A stretch of DNA of 54,245 nucleotides from Pseudorhodobacter wandonensis (GCF_001202035.1 NZ_LGHT01000019.1:1-54245), one strand, 5' to 3'. Positions 44,743-53,239 are shown, counted from the stretch's first letter. Numbers and translations: made by a program. The notes: generated by a model not told the origin, from the sequence alone.

Positions 44743-45620
44743 GCTTTGCCCTTCAACATCTTGAACGCATCACCAAAGGCATCCAACGCCTGCGCCGGCA
44801 CGATAATCATCTGCTTGCCCGGCCCTTTGCCCACAGCGGCCAACGCCTCGACCTGCTTCAACGCCACCTGATACTGCGCTGCCTCCAGCCCGTTCTGCTT
44901 GATCGCCTCGGCAATCACACCTGTCGCATAGGCCTCGGCATCTGCCAAAACACGGCGCTGCTCGGCCTCGCGCTGGGCCGCGTACAACTCGGCATCGGCG
45001 TTCAACTCGACCGAGCGCTTCTTGCCCTCGGCCTCGGTCACTTGCGCCCGCCGCGCCCGTTCGGCATTCAGCTGCTGCAACATCGCCGCCCGCGTAGCCT
45101 CGTCCAGATTAACATCCAGCAACTCGGCCCGCGTCACCTCGATCCCCCAGTCATCCACCATCGCGCGCACCTGCTCGCGGATTTGCGCTGTCAGCCCCGT
45201 CCGGTTCGACTGCACCTGGTCCAGCTCCATCTTGCCAATCTCGGACCGCACAATCCCGGCCACCGTCGTCGCAATCGCCGCATCCACATCACGGATCCGG
45301 TACACCGTCTTTTCCGGCTCGATAATGCGGTAAAACACGCTCGTCTCTACCTTTACCAACACGTTGTCCGTCGTAATCGCGTCCTGCAACGCCGTCGGCA
45401 ACTGCCGCTCTAGAATGGAAATCTTATGCGCCACCTTATCCAGAAACGGCACCACAAAGTTGATCCCCGGCCCCAGCACCGCCCGCAAACGGCCAAAGCG
45501 CTCGACCACATGCTTTTCCGATTGCGGCACAATCCGCACGCCCAGAAAAATGCAAATGATGATGAACACAGCGACCGCAAGGTAAACCGCATTCCCACCA
45601 ATCAACTGCTCAATATCCAT
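44739..45620 (-). CDS. SPFH/stomatin-like protein (QmcA-like)
   Basis: This 293-residue protein has an N-terminal membrane anchor (about 8-30) followed by an SPFH domain (VRIVPQSEKHVVERFGRLRA to GIEVTRAELLDVNLDEATRA) and a coiled-coil (QREAEQRRVLADAEAYATGV). Stomatin-like proteins organise membrane domains and can restrain FtsH. I chose ATG 45620 with AGAGGG upstream. The frame extends to 45653, with a poor site. It is in operon with the overlapping nfeD-like gene. Confidence 0.88.
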   Translation of the reverse strand: MDIEQLIGGNAVYLAVAVFIIICIFLGVRIVPQSEKHVVERFGRLRAVLGPGINFVVPFLDKVAHKISILERQLPTALQDAITTDNVLVKVETSVFYRIIEPEKTVYRIRDVDAAIATTVAGIVRSEIGKMELDQVQSNRTGLTAQIREQVRAMVDDWGIEVTRAELLDVNLDEATRAAMLQQLNAERARRAQVTEAEGKKRSVELNADAELYAAQREAEQRRVLADAEAYATGVIAEAIKQNGLEAAQYQVALKQVEALAAVGKGPGKQMIIVPAQALDAFGDAFKMLKGKA

Positions 45621-45691
45621 CGTGAAAAACCCTCTGAAAATCACCTGCTCCATTCATGGCCGCTATCGGCCCCCCACGCAAGAGGCCCGAG

Positions 45692-46510
45692 ATGCTCCAA
45701 ACCCTGCCCGTTTCCGCAATCGACGCCACCGCCCTACCGCGTGACCGCACCGGCCTGAACCCCGAGGCGCTTGCCGAACTTCAGGCCTCGATTGCCCAAA
45801 ACGGCCTGCGCATGCCTATCGAGGTCTTTGCAACCGCCAGCGGCTACGCCCTCATCTCCGGCCTGCGCCGCCTGACCGCCGTTACCAACCTCGCACAGCT
45901 GCGCGGCACCACGCCCGAAATCGCCGCCTTCATCCGCACCCCCGAAACCCTCACCGCCGCTCTGGCCGCGATGGTCGAGGAAAATGACATCCGCCATAAC
46001 CCAAGCCCGTGGGAGCGCGCCCGCATCATCGTGGCCCTGCGCGATTCCGGTGATTTTGACACGCTCGACGCCGCGACCCGCGCGCTCTACCCCCACGCCA
46101 CGCGCCAAAAATCCCATCGCCTGCGCCATATCGCTGCGGTGGTCGAGGTACTCGACGGCCTGCTATCCGCGCCCGAGCACCTGTCCGAACGTCAACTTCT
46201 CCGCCTCGCAGCCGCCCTGCGCGCCGATTTCACCGACCTGATCGTCACCACGCTCGAACACTCCTCGGCCAACACACCCGAGAGCCAATGGCAAACCCTC
46301 CTCCCCGTTCTGACAGAGGCCGAGCACTCCCTGAACGACCCCACCCAACACCGCCCCGGCCACCCCCGCCGCGTCCTCCGCCCCACCCGCGGCGTGGTGG
46401 TGCGCAGGGAAATGACGAGGGACGGCTGGGTCTTGCGCTTTACTGGGCCCGAGGCTTCGGGGATGCTGATGGAGCTGGTGATGGACGAAGTGGAGCGGGT
46501 GTTTGGGTGA
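45692..46510 (+). CDS. ParB/Srx-domain protein (chromosome-partition-like)
   Basis: This protein (272 residues from ATG 45692) has a ParB N-terminal-type domain. PVSAIDATALPRDRTGLNPE, NGLRMPIEVF and SGLRRLTAV (the R-R box) occur in the first third, then MVEENDIRHNPSPWERARI, the CTP/arginine-patch region. A helix-turn-helix-like middle and a proline/histidine-rich tail (DPTQHRPGHPRR) follow. No parA is next to it, so it may be a stand-alone regulator or an orphan ParB. ATG 45692 is preceded by GAGG seven bases away. The earlier ATG at 45656 has no clear site. It ends twelve bases from the foreign-looking island. Confidence 0.75.
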   Translation: MLQTLPVSAIDATALPRDRTGLNPEALAELQASIAQNGLRMPIEVFATASGYALISGLRRLTAVTNLAQLRGTTPEIAAFIRTPETLTAALAAMVEENDIRHNPSPWERARIIVALRDSGDFDTLDAATRALYPHATRQKSHRLRHIAAVVEVLDGLLSAPEHLSERQLLRLAAALRADFTDLIVTTLEHSSANTPESQWQTLLPVLTEAEHSLNDPTQHRPGHPRRVLRPTRGVVVRREMTRDGWVLRFTGPEASGMLMELVMDEVERVFG

Positions 46511-46521
46511 GGGAGATTACT

Positions 46522-47001
46522 TCATCCCAACCATGCGCGCTTAAGCTGTCTGCGGCATTTTTCTGCGGAATGCAGAAATTGAAATGCTTTCACTTCAATC
46601 TCGGAAATTCTAGGCGTGTCCGGAAGCCGTGATCGAACTTGGTAGTCTCCGGATGTGCAAGCCTCATGGAAGTTAGTGAGATAGTTCCCAACATAATCGC
46701 TTTGTATGGGATCGTTCCCAAAAAGGGCCTCTACAATTCCAAACAAGAATCCCATTCGACCATTGATAGCAGCGACGCGCTTCTCTTGGTCTAGGCCTTC
46801 ACCGGGAAGCGACCAATATTCAACTGCAAGTGCGCGGGTTTCTTCAACAACGTTTTCAATGCGTTTTAGATCAGAATCCCGCTGACTTTCTTTTCTTTCA
46901 CCGTTGGCAACGATGCGATTAAAAAAATGGTGCAAAAAATTTGCACCAATTGCAGAACTGGCTCCAATGAAAGCGGCCAAGAGGGCTGAATAGTCAGCCA
47001 C
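46522..47001 (-). CDS. Small membrane-anchored protein of unknown function (module gene 3)
   Basis: This 159-residue protein has one hydrophobic stretch near the N-terminus (about 6-27: LLAAFIGASSAIGANFLHHF). It continues as a mostly helical cytoplasmic part, with RKESQRDSDLKRIENVVEET as a possible coiled-coil and a C-terminal basic end (KCRRQLKRAW). The start is GTG at 47001, three bases after the DUF4325 stop, with a weak site, so translation is probably coupled. The base composition is AT richer than that of the flanking genes. I recognise no family. In a module with a GHKL ATPase and STAS-like protein it may be the membrane output; this is inference. Confidence 0.7.
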   Translation of the reverse strand: MADYSALLAAFIGASSAIGANFLHHFFNRIVANGERKESQRDSDLKRIENVVEETRALAVEYWSLPGEGLDQEKRVAAINGRMGFLFGIVEALFGNDPIQSDYVGNYLTNFHEACTSGDYQVRSRLPDTPRISEIEVKAFQFLHSAEKCRRQLKRAWLG

Positions 47002-47004
47002 AGA

Positions 47005-47343
47005 TTATGCTACACTTGGCGTCACTACCGCGCCTCGCACATATGATTCAATTAGCTTAACAAATCGCTGAAAGCCCGGCTGTTTCGCGATAAAGGTAAA
47101 CGTTGCCAAAACTTTTTCCGGGCTATATCCATCAGTTCTAACCAGCCCACCGAACGCTTCTTCAAGGAAGGAAGACGGGTAACCTAACGCACCATCGAGG
47201 ATCACCTCTGCGGTTTTATTTGCCTTCAAAACGGGCAAAAGAAATTTCTCACGGAAGGATGTTCCGTTGCCTTCACCATCCTGAGGGTATCTTCCACCAG
47301 GAAACTTCGTAAAGTCTATGGCGATATTGATAATATCAGTCAT
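47005..47343 (-). CDS. STAS-like DUF4325 protein (module gene 2)
   Basis: This 112-residue protein matches the STAS-like DUF4325 type: IAIDFTKFPGGRYPQ, GTSFREKFLLPVL, then AEVILDGALGYPSSFLEEAF, GGLVR, and a C-terminal helix-rich half. The serine pair in YPSSFLEE sits at the position where STAS proteins can be phosphorylated, suggesting an anti-anti-sigma-like switch. The start is ATG 47343, overlapping the ATPase stop by four bases, with AGAGG upstream. It is paired with a GHKL ATPase, the usual STAS partner class. DUF4325 function is not established, as far as I know. Confidence 0.78.
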   Translation of the reverse strand: MTDIINIAIDFTKFPGGRYPQDGEGNGTSFREKFLLPVLKANKTAEVILDGALGYPSSFLEEAFGGLVRTDGYSPEKVLATFTFIAKQPGFQRFVKLIESYVRGAVVTPSVA

Positions 47344-48431
47344 GATTCTACCTCTTCTAGTGCCTTGCCCGCAGGGATCGTCCATTCAATCAACGTGCCA
47401 CCGATATGTAGCATCTCGTCGCGTCTTTCGATGCACTTACCATCAGAATATAGCACTGAACCGTTTGCACTCAATAGGCGGACTTTCGCACCCGTAATGA
47501 GATCAACAGGCGTTACCACATCCTTTAGACCTTTGCCGTGCCCGCCACTCATAGATGTTCGTGATACGTCGATAGCAGCTTCGATTATTCTAGAATGGTC
47601 GTTCAATGCTTGGCTGATGGCGGGCCCGACCAGCGGAACAGCCTGAATTTTTTCTCTTACTTTTTCCCAATGCTTCCAGCGAGGCAGCGTTTCTGGAATT
47701 CCAACACCTTGATCATAAACAAGAAACTTCACGGCGTCGTCCTTTGGGTTATAGCTGCAAGTGGCCCACCAACGCTTGCCCGCAATGGGATATTCAAATT
47801 TATGGCCTTTTGGGTAAGCGTGTAGAACTGAATTGTAGGCCGCTTCAGTTAATGCTCCGTAAATTGACGGGTCTTGGCTAAACACCTCGGCGATTTTGTG
47901 CATGTAGTTCCTTATTTCGCCAAAAAGTTCACCTTGAACTGAGCTTGATGAAATAAAGGGGATCACGGTAATATGATCATTCCGACCTTCTTCTGGTACT
48001 TCGAAGCTAACGTTTACATTAAGAAGACCGAAAAAGCCCAGATCGCAAAGGATCCTCTTAACGCTAGGATTCCATCTGTCGGTGTTGCGCAAGCGTAGGT
48101 TCGTCCGCTTTATGCGGCGCCAACGATCAATTTCTGCCGCAAGCACTAACGCGCCAGCAACTGAAATATGTTTTATTGGTTCAAAGTCCAAAAAGGTTCG
48201 TATCTTGTCTTTCTGGGGTCGCAATGCAGAGCGTTTTAGTTCCTTTAAGCAGGAAACGGTTTCACTATAATTTTCCGAGAAACTAAATATCTTGGGTGGC
48301 ACGATGCGCTTTTCGTGCCATTTGAGGCGCTTTTCTGCTGTAGTGCGATTTCTCCGACGGATAGTTTTCTTATGCGTTTTATGGGCGCGATGTGAATCTT
48401 TGAGCAAAATAATCCGTGGAAAGAATTTCAA
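47340..48431 (-). CDS. STAS-like/GHKL ATPase fusion protein (module gene 1)
   Basis: This 363-residue protein starts at TTG 48431, six bases after AGGAT. A strongly basic leader (about 11-46) precedes a STAS-like region at about 75-140 (FLDFEPIKHISVAGALVLAA and ILCDLGFFGLL). Then comes a histidine-kinase-type (GHKL) ATPase. The N-box is EAAYNSVLHAY (E196, N200), the G1 box is YDQGVGIP (D240), and the G2 box is SGGHGKGLKDV (about 295-305). There is no dimerisation/histidine region, so it is not a sensor kinase. It looks like an anti-sigma-type or regulatory kinase with an attached STAS domain. The AT-rich upstream region and codon use suggest transfer. The two following genes are coupled to it. 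Confidence 0.8.
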   Translation of the reverse strand: MKFFPRIILLKDSHRAHKTHKKTIRRRNRTTAEKRLKWHEKRIVPPKIFSFSENYSETVSCLKELKRSALRPQKDKIRTFLDFEPIKHISVAGALVLAAEIDRWRRIKRTNLRLRNTDRWNPSVKRILCDLGFFGLLNVNVSFEVPEEGRNDHITVIPFISSSSVQGELFGEIRNYMHKIAEVFSQDPSIYGALTEAAYNSVLHAYPKGHKFEYPIAGKRWWATCSYNPKDDAVKFLVYDQGVGIPETLPRWKHWEKVREKIQAVPLVGPAISQALNDHSRIIEAAIDVSRTSMSGGHGKGLKDVVTPVDLITGAKVRLLSANGSVLYSDGKCIERRDEMLHIGGTLIEWTIPAGKALEEVES

Positions 48432-48669
48432 CCGGTAATCCTATTCTTGCTCTGTATGGTAAAGTAAAGACGCTAACATCACTGATTTGGGAGTTCAATT
48501 TCAACTTTTGGTGCTAGATTTAAAATTATATGTGTCCCTGCATCCACCCTCTCCCCGCGTACGCATTAAAATCCGGTTAACAAAAATACCAAAACCCATA
48601 CATATCAATATCTTATAAAAATGTCCGCGCGCGGGCATCTGGGGCGTTTTCGGCCCTCGCGCGCCCTGA

Positions 48670-48675
48670 TATACT
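48670..48675 (+). promoter_or_regulatory. -10 box giving a probable leaderless DNA polymerase IV mRNA
   Basis: TATACT lies six bases before the ATG of DNA polymerase IV. With normal spacing, transcription would start at about the A of the ATG, and no ribosome site exists in between. A good -35 is not obvious. No LexA-type GTTC repeat of the alphaproteobacterial kind is seen close by. Confidence 0.5.
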
Positions 48676-48681
48676 CGCCCC

Positions 48682-49950
48682 ATGCCCAGCCTCTGCCGCG
48701 CCTGTCTTAGTATTTTCACACCCGGCCCCGGCCCGGCCCCGAAAAGATGCCCGACCTGCCGCTCACCTCGCATCCTCTCCCACCCCGAGCTTTCAGCCCT
48801 TTCCATCGCCCACATGGATTGTGATGCCTTTTACGCCAGCGTTGAAAAACGCGACCACCCCGAATATCGCGACCTCCCCCTCATCGTAGGCGGCGGGACG
48901 AGGGGGGTCGTTTCCACCTGCTGCTATATTGCCCGCATCAAAGGGGTCCGCTCGGCCATGCCGATGTTTCAGGCCCTCAAACTCTGCCCCGAGGCCGTGG
49001 TCGTGAAGCCCAGAATGGCGGTCTATGTGGCCGTTTCCCGCGAAATCCGCGCGATGATGGAGGCCCTGACCCCTGCGATCGAGCCGCTCTCTTTGGATGA
49101 GGCTTTTCTGGACCTGACCGGCACCGCCCGCCTCCACGGCGCGCCGCCGGCCGTTTTGTTGGCCAGGCTGGTCAAAGATATGGAGGAAAAACTGGGCATC
49201 ACCGGATCAATCGGGCTGTCACACAACAAGTTCCTCGCCAAAATCGCGTCCGACCTTGATAAACCGCGCGGCTTTTCGGTGATCGGAAAGGCCGAGACCG
49301 AAGCGTTCCTTGAGCCGAAATCGGTGTCGATTATCTGGGGCGTCGGCGCCGCCTCACGTGCTGCGCTGGAAAAGGCAGGAATCCGGACCATTGCCGACCT
49401 GAAGCGCTGGGATAGGGTGGATCTCTCGGCCCGTTTTGGCAGCATGGGCGACCGTTTGTGGCACCTTTCACGCGGTCAGGATGCGCGGCGGGTCAGCCGC
49501 GACGAGCCGATGAAATCCATTTCCAAAGAGACCACCTTCAACGAAGACATCGCCGACCGAGAGCTGCTGAAAGGCCATCTCTGGCGGCTGGCCGAGCAGG
49601 TTTCAGATCGGGCCAAGGCACGAGATATGGCGGGGCGGACGGTGACGCTAAAACTGAAATCGGCGGCGTTTGCTTCGGTCACGCGCCGCCACAGCCTGTC
49701 TTCGCCCACCCAAACCTGCGACCGGATTTACCGCGAGGCCGAGGCCTTGCTGGCGGCCTATAAGGACGAGGGGCCGTTTCGGCTGATCGGGGTTGGGATT
49801 GCCGATCTGGGGCCCGCGTCTGCGGCCGATACAACCGGCGATTTGCTGGACCCCGATGCAGGCAAACGCGCCGCGGCCGAGGCGGCGACGGATAAAATTC
49901 GCGCCAAGTTTGGCCATGACGCGATCATCAAAGGCCGCGCGCTACGCTAA
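48682..49950 (+). CDS. dinB: DNA polymerase IV (DinB) with N-terminal zinc-finger-like extension
   Basis: This 422-residue Y-family translesion polymerase has the catalytic block HMDCDAFYASVEKRD at about residue 44 (D46). SLDEAFLDLTGT follows near residue 138 (D140, E141). A helix-hairpin-helix region and little-finger domain complete the enzyme. The first 26 residues carry C5, C8, C23 and C26 in CRAC...CPTC, a zinc-finger-like knuckle absent from E. coli DinB. I chose ATG 48682 because this knuckle and the -10 box both fit. No ribosome site precedes it. The upstream 250 bases are AT rich, belonging to the island edge. It makes errors and bypasses lesions during stress. Confidence 0.92.
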   Translation: MPSLCRACLSIFTPGPGPAPKRCPTCRSPRILSHPELSALSIAHMDCDAFYASVEKRDHPEYRDLPLIVGGGTRGVVSTCCYIARIKGVRSAMPMFQALKLCPEAVVVKPRMAVYVAVSREIRAMMEALTPAIEPLSLDEAFLDLTGTARLHGAPPAVLLARLVKDMEEKLGITGSIGLSHNKFLAKIASDLDKPRGFSVIGKAETEAFLEPKSVSIIWGVGAASRAALEKAGIRTIADLKRWDRVDLSARFGSMGDRLWHLSRGQDARRVSRDEPMKSISKETTFNEDIADRELLKGHLWRLAEQVSDRAKARDMAGRTVTLKLKSAAFASVTRRHSLSSPTQTCDRIYREAEALLAAYKDEGPFRLIGVGIADLGPASAADTTGDLLDPDAGKRAAAEAATDKIRAKFGHDAIIKGRALR

Positions 49951-49975
49951 AGCGGATAGCATGCGTTTGACGATA

Positions 49976-50932
49976 TCACGCGAGCACGCGGATGGGCGCG
50001 CCGGATTGAAACGCGCGCAAGGCCTCAACCGTTTGCTGGTAAAACAGCCGGAACGTCGCCTCGGTTGTATAGCCAAGATGCGGTGTAAGCAGCAGACGCC
50101 CGGACGAGATTAGCGCCGTATCGTGAATGGGGTCTTCCGCCGGTAAAGGCTCGGTGTCAAACACATCTATGCCGGCCTTCGCGGGATGACCACGATGCAG
50201 GCCGGCGATCAGCGCTGCGGCATCATGGATTGGCGCGCGCGAAGTGTTCAGGAAAACCGCCCCCGGCTTCATTGCGGCAAAGGCGGCGGCGTCGATCAAT
50301 CCGCGCGTACGGTCCGACAGCACAAGGTGAACCGATACCACGTCCGAAACCGCCATCAACTCGGGCAAACTGGCCGCGCGGGTGACGCCCAAATCAGAAC
50401 AACACGTATCGGTCAGGTTGCTGGACCAGGCGCTGACCTCCATTCCAAAGGCGCGGCCGAATGCGGCCATCTGTGCGCCGATGTTTCCAAGGCCTACCAG
50501 CCCCAGCCGCAAACCTGCCAGATCGCGACCAAGGCCGGTTTGCCAGCCACCTGCATTCAGGCTTGTTACCTCGGGCAGCAAGCGGCGGTTGAGGGCAAGC
50601 ATCATTAGGACGGCCAGCTCGGACGTGGTGGTTTTGCGGGACTCGGTGCCGCAAACAGTAATGCCGCACGCTTTGGCGGCAGCAAGATCAATGCTTGCGT
50701 TGCGGGGGCCGGTGGTGACGACCAGCCGCAAATTGGGCAAGGCGTGCAACAACGCCGCGGGAAGGGGGGTGCGTTCACGCATCACGCAAATCGCCTCATA
50801 GGGTTGCAAACGCGCGATCAAGGCAGCGGGATCGGCAAGAGTATCATTGTATACCGTGATTTCGCCAAGCCCTGACCAATCTGCCAAAGCCGCCGCAGAA
50901 TTGGTATAGTCGTCAAGTATAGCGATTTTCAT
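49976..50932 (-). CDS. D-isomer-specific 2-hydroxyacid dehydrogenase
   Basis: This 318-residue NAD(P)-dependent dehydrogenase has the Rossmann motif GLVGLGNIG near residue 145. TSRAPIHDAAALIAGLHRG, with the catalytic arginine at about residue 230, and TPHLGYTTEATFRLF, with the catalytic histidine near residue 280, follow. It has no ACT domain. Substrates of such enzymes include glyoxylate/hydroxypyruvate or branched 2-oxoacids, which cannot be distinguished here. The start is ATG 50932 with GGGGGCC. The longer frame to 50986 is not supported. It is a single gene convergent with DNA polymerase IV. Confidence 0.88.
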   Translation of the reverse strand: MKIAILDDYTNSAAALADWSGLGEITVYNDTLADPAALIARLQPYEAICVMRERTPLPAALLHALPNLRLVVTTGPRNASIDLAAAKACGITVCGTESRKTTTSELAVLMMLALNRRLLPEVTSLNAGGWQTGLGRDLAGLRLGLVGLGNIGAQMAAFGRAFGMEVSAWSSNLTDTCCSDLGVTRAASLPELMAVSDVVSVHLVLSDRTRGLIDAAAFAAMKPGAVFLNTSRAPIHDAAALIAGLHRGHPAKAGIDVFDTEPLPAEDPIHDTALISSGRLLLTPHLGYTTEATFRLFYQQTVEALRAFQSGAPIRVLA

Positions 50933-50997
50933 AAGCGGCCCCCCGATTGTTGCGGGTATGTGGCGGGCGGTAAGGCAGTCTGTCAAGCATATGCAAA

Positions 50998-51023
50998 CGG
51001 CCCGCCAAACAAATGGCGGGCCG
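50998..51023. terminator. Hairpin terminator after the fasciclin gene
   Basis: CGGCCCGCCA and TGGCGGGCCG pair with ten perfect bases around AACAAA. On the minus strand it is followed by TTTGCAT. It lies 22 bases past the fasciclin stop. Confidence 0.65.
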
Positions 51024-51044
51024 AATTTGGTGCCAAGCCGGCAC

Positions 51045-51524
51045 TTACATGGATGGCATCAGAACCTTGTCGATCACATGGATCACGCCATTCGAGGCCT
51101 CGATATCGGCGGTGGTGATGTTCGCGCCGTTTACCTTTGCGCCGCCATCCAGCGTGATGGTGATTTCACCGCCTTGGACAGTCGGGGCCATCATGCCTTC
51201 GGTCAAATCTGTCGACATCACTTTGCCAGAGACAACATGATAGGTCAGAATCGAGACAAGCTTGTCCTTGTTCTCGGGCTTGAGCAGGTCCTCGACTGTG
51301 CCTGCGGGCAAGGCGGCAAATGCCTCATCCGTTGGTGCGAACACTGTGAAGGGGCCTGGGCCTTTCAGCGTGTCAACAAGGCCTGCGGCCTGCACGGCTG
51401 CGACAAGCGTGGTAAAGCTGCCCGCGCCTACTGCGGTATCAACGATATCCTTGTCGGCGGCAAAGGCAGCCGTAGACATCAGCGAGGCAGCAGCGGTGAG
51501 GGCGATAAAAGTTCTGCGGATCAT
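51045..51524 (-). CDS. Fasciclin-domain (FAS1) exported protein
   Basis: This 159-residue protein has a 22-residue signal peptide ([20 protein letters not shown] then FA). A single FAS1 domain follows. The H1 block is [20 protein letters not shown]. The H2 block is [13 protein letters not shown], with the conserved YH motif LTYHVVSG between. FAS1 proteins of Rhodobacterales are envelope or surface adhesion proteins, and some bind oxygen-linked ligands. The promoter region contains an inverted repeat (51551-51570). It is a single gene with its own terminator. Confidence 0.9.
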   Translation of the reverse strand: MIRRTFIALTAAASLMSTAAFAADKDIVDTAVGAGSFTTLVAAVQAAGLVDTLKGPGPFTVFAPTDEAFAALPAGTVEDLLKPENKDKLVSILTYHVVSGKVMSTDLTEGMMAPTVQGGEITITLDGGAKVNGANITTADIEASNGVIHVIDKVLMPSM

Positions 51525-51550
51525 TGGTCGTCTCCCTTAGATTTGGTTCA

Positions 51551-51570
51551 ATGCCAAAATGGCTTGGCAT
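51551..51570. promoter_or_regulatory. Inverted repeat upstream of the fasciclin gene
   Basis: ATGCCAA and TTGGCAT flank AATGGC as seven-base perfect arms. They lie 27 to 46 bases upstream of the start codon, a likely operator or promoter-overlapping site. The binding protein is unknown. Confidence 0.35.
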
Positions 51571-51635
51571 AGGGGAAACGGTTGGGCGCACTGATTGGAT
51601 CAGGGTCAAAATCGCGTGGGCCGGGCTCGACGACA

Positions 51636-51664
51636 AAGCCGCCTGCGCTAAGCAAGGGCGGCTT
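51636..51664 (-). terminator. Rho-independent terminator of the DUF302 gene
   Basis: On the minus strand AAGCCGCC and GGCGGCTT pair around thirteen bases and are followed by TGTC. The stem is strong but the T-tract is short (TTTG). It sits 38 bases beyond the DUF302 stop. Confidence 0.6.
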
Positions 51665-51701
51665 AGGATTTCCAGTAAACTCAATGTGACTAGAAAAAGT
51701 A

Positions 51702-52139
51702 TTAATTCAGGCCCAAAGCGTCACTTACAATGCTTTCCAGCAATTCGTTCACGGGTTCCATCGTGCCAGTATAGGTTTGATGGCTGACAGTGACGGTGCC
51801 TGCGGTTTCCGGTTGTTCATAGATGCGGATGGCATAGGGGCAGTAGTTAAAGTTCAGGGGATCGGCCTCCATCACCTGACGGCTGACAGTGGCCGAGCAG
51901 AATTCGTAAACATCGGCGCCAAGGAACAGCACTTTATCGCTGCCAACATCAGCGCGGGTGCGTTCCAGCATATCGCCGGTATGGGAAACGTGGTCGATCA
52001 CCAGCCCTTTGGCAAGGATCGCGCTTTCAATCGCAAAGCTCACATCCTCGAATGGTTCGTCTGTGGTGTGGTTTGTAAACTCTTGCGCTGTGGCGTTGGT
52101 AGCAACAAGGGCAAAGGCGAGGGCTATATATCTATACAT
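51702..52139 (-). CDS. DUF302-domain exported protein
   Basis: This 145-residue protein has a signal peptide (about 1-18, YRYIALAFALVATNATA) and then a DUF302-like domain with paired strands. FEDVSFAIESAILAKGLVID and the CPYAIRIYEQPET block match. Three cysteines are visible (FCSA, YCPY and none in the signal). The function of DUF302 is unknown; some members occur with periplasmic oxidative-stress genes. The start is ATG 52139, six bases after GGAGG. An ATG two codons earlier is too close to the site. It is divergent from msrP. Confidence 0.8.
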   Translation of the reverse strand: MYRYIALAFALVATNATAQEFTNHTTDEPFEDVSFAIESAILAKGLVIDHVSHTGDMLERTRADVGSDKVLFLGADVYEFCSATVSRQVMEADPLNFNYCPYAIRIYEQPETAGTVTVSHQTYTGTMEPVNELLESIVSDALGLN

Positions 52140-52318
52140 TGTCATCCTCCGGTGTGGTTTGCAGTCTTTCGCATTCTGTCGATTGAATATGTATATTGCA
52201 AGGGCGCGGGTGGCGCGGCCATGTTTCAACCCTGTGTCGGGAATGTGAGACAAGTTTAGGTGATTTCTTAAAAAGTTCGGCTATCTTGACACGAGATCAG
52301 GAAACAAGGGCACGCAAC

Positions 52319-53239
52319 ATGAAGAATGGGTTTTATGGCAATCTGAAATGGTCGGATGTGACGCCAAAGGCGCAGTGGATCAACCGGCGCAGTTTGTTGG
52401 CGGGTGCTGGCGCTGTGATGGTGGCTGGCGCGGCGCGGGCGTCGATTGAGACCGTGCCAAGCGCATTCTCGACTGATGCCAAGCCGAACACGCTAAAAGA
52501 GATTACGACTTACAATAACTTTTATGAATTTGGCACAGGCAAGGAAGATCCGGCAAACAACTCGGCCGCATTTAAGCCACAGCCTTGGTCAATCAAGATC
52601 GACGGGATGGTCGATAAACCCGGCGACTATGACCTTGCCGATATTCTGGCTGGGGTGACGTTGGAAGAACGGATTTACCGGTTCCGTTGTGTCGAGGCTT
52701 GGTCGATGGTGATCCCTTGGAACGGGTTTGAGCTGGCGACATTGCTGAACCGCGTGGGCGTGCAATCGGGCGCCAAGTTTGTGGCTTTTGAAACCGTGGT
52801 CCGTCCCGAACAGATGCCGGGGCAGCAAAGCAGTATTATTGACTGGCCATACCGCGAAGGCTTGCGGCTGGATGAGGCAATGCACCCGCTGACGATTTTG
52901 GCGACCGGGATTTATGGCGAGGCGCTGCCAAACCAAAGCGGCGCGCCCATTCGATTGGTCGTACCGTGGAAATACGGCTTCAAGTCGATCAAGTCGGTTG
53001 TACGGATCACGCTGACCGACACGATGCCCGCGACCAGTTGGAACATGATCAACCCGCGCGAATACGGATTTTACAGCAACGTGAATCCGCAGGTCGATCA
53101 CCCGCGCTGGTCACAGGCATCCGAGCGGCGGATAGGTGGTGGCTTGTTTGACAGCCGCGTCGATACCCAGATGTTCAACGGCTATGGTGATCAGGTGGCC
53201 CAGCTATATTCGGGCCAGGATTTGGCCAAGGATTATTAA
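52319..53239 (+). CDS. msrP: Protein-methionine-sulfoxide reductase catalytic subunit MsrP
   Basis: This 306-residue periplasmic molybdoenzyme repairs oxidised methionine in envelope proteins. A Tat-type signal ([20 protein letters not shown] at about 46-65) carries it folded across the membrane. The molybdenum-cysteine is C124 in [14 protein letters not shown], and [20 protein letters not shown] is the next strong family block. The start is ATG 52319, since the longer frame to 52196 lacks a ribosome site. It is followed three bases later by msrQ. It lies divergent from the DUF302 gene, with 179 bases of shared promoter region. Confidence 0.93.
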   Translation: MKNGFYGNLKWSDVTPKAQWINRRSLLAGAGAVMVAGAARASIETVPSAFSTDAKPNTLKEITTYNNFYEFGTGKEDPANNSAAFKPQPWSIKIDGMVDKPGDYDLADILAGVTLEERIYRFRCVEAWSMVIPWNGFELATLLNRVGVQSGAKFVAFETVVRPEQMPGQQSSIIDWPYREGLRLDEAMHPLTILATGIYGEALPNQSGAPIRLVVPWKYGFKSIKSVVRITLTDTMPATSWNMINPREYGFYSNVNPQVDHPRWSQASERRIGGGLFDSRVDTQMFNGYGDQVAQLYSGQDLAKDY

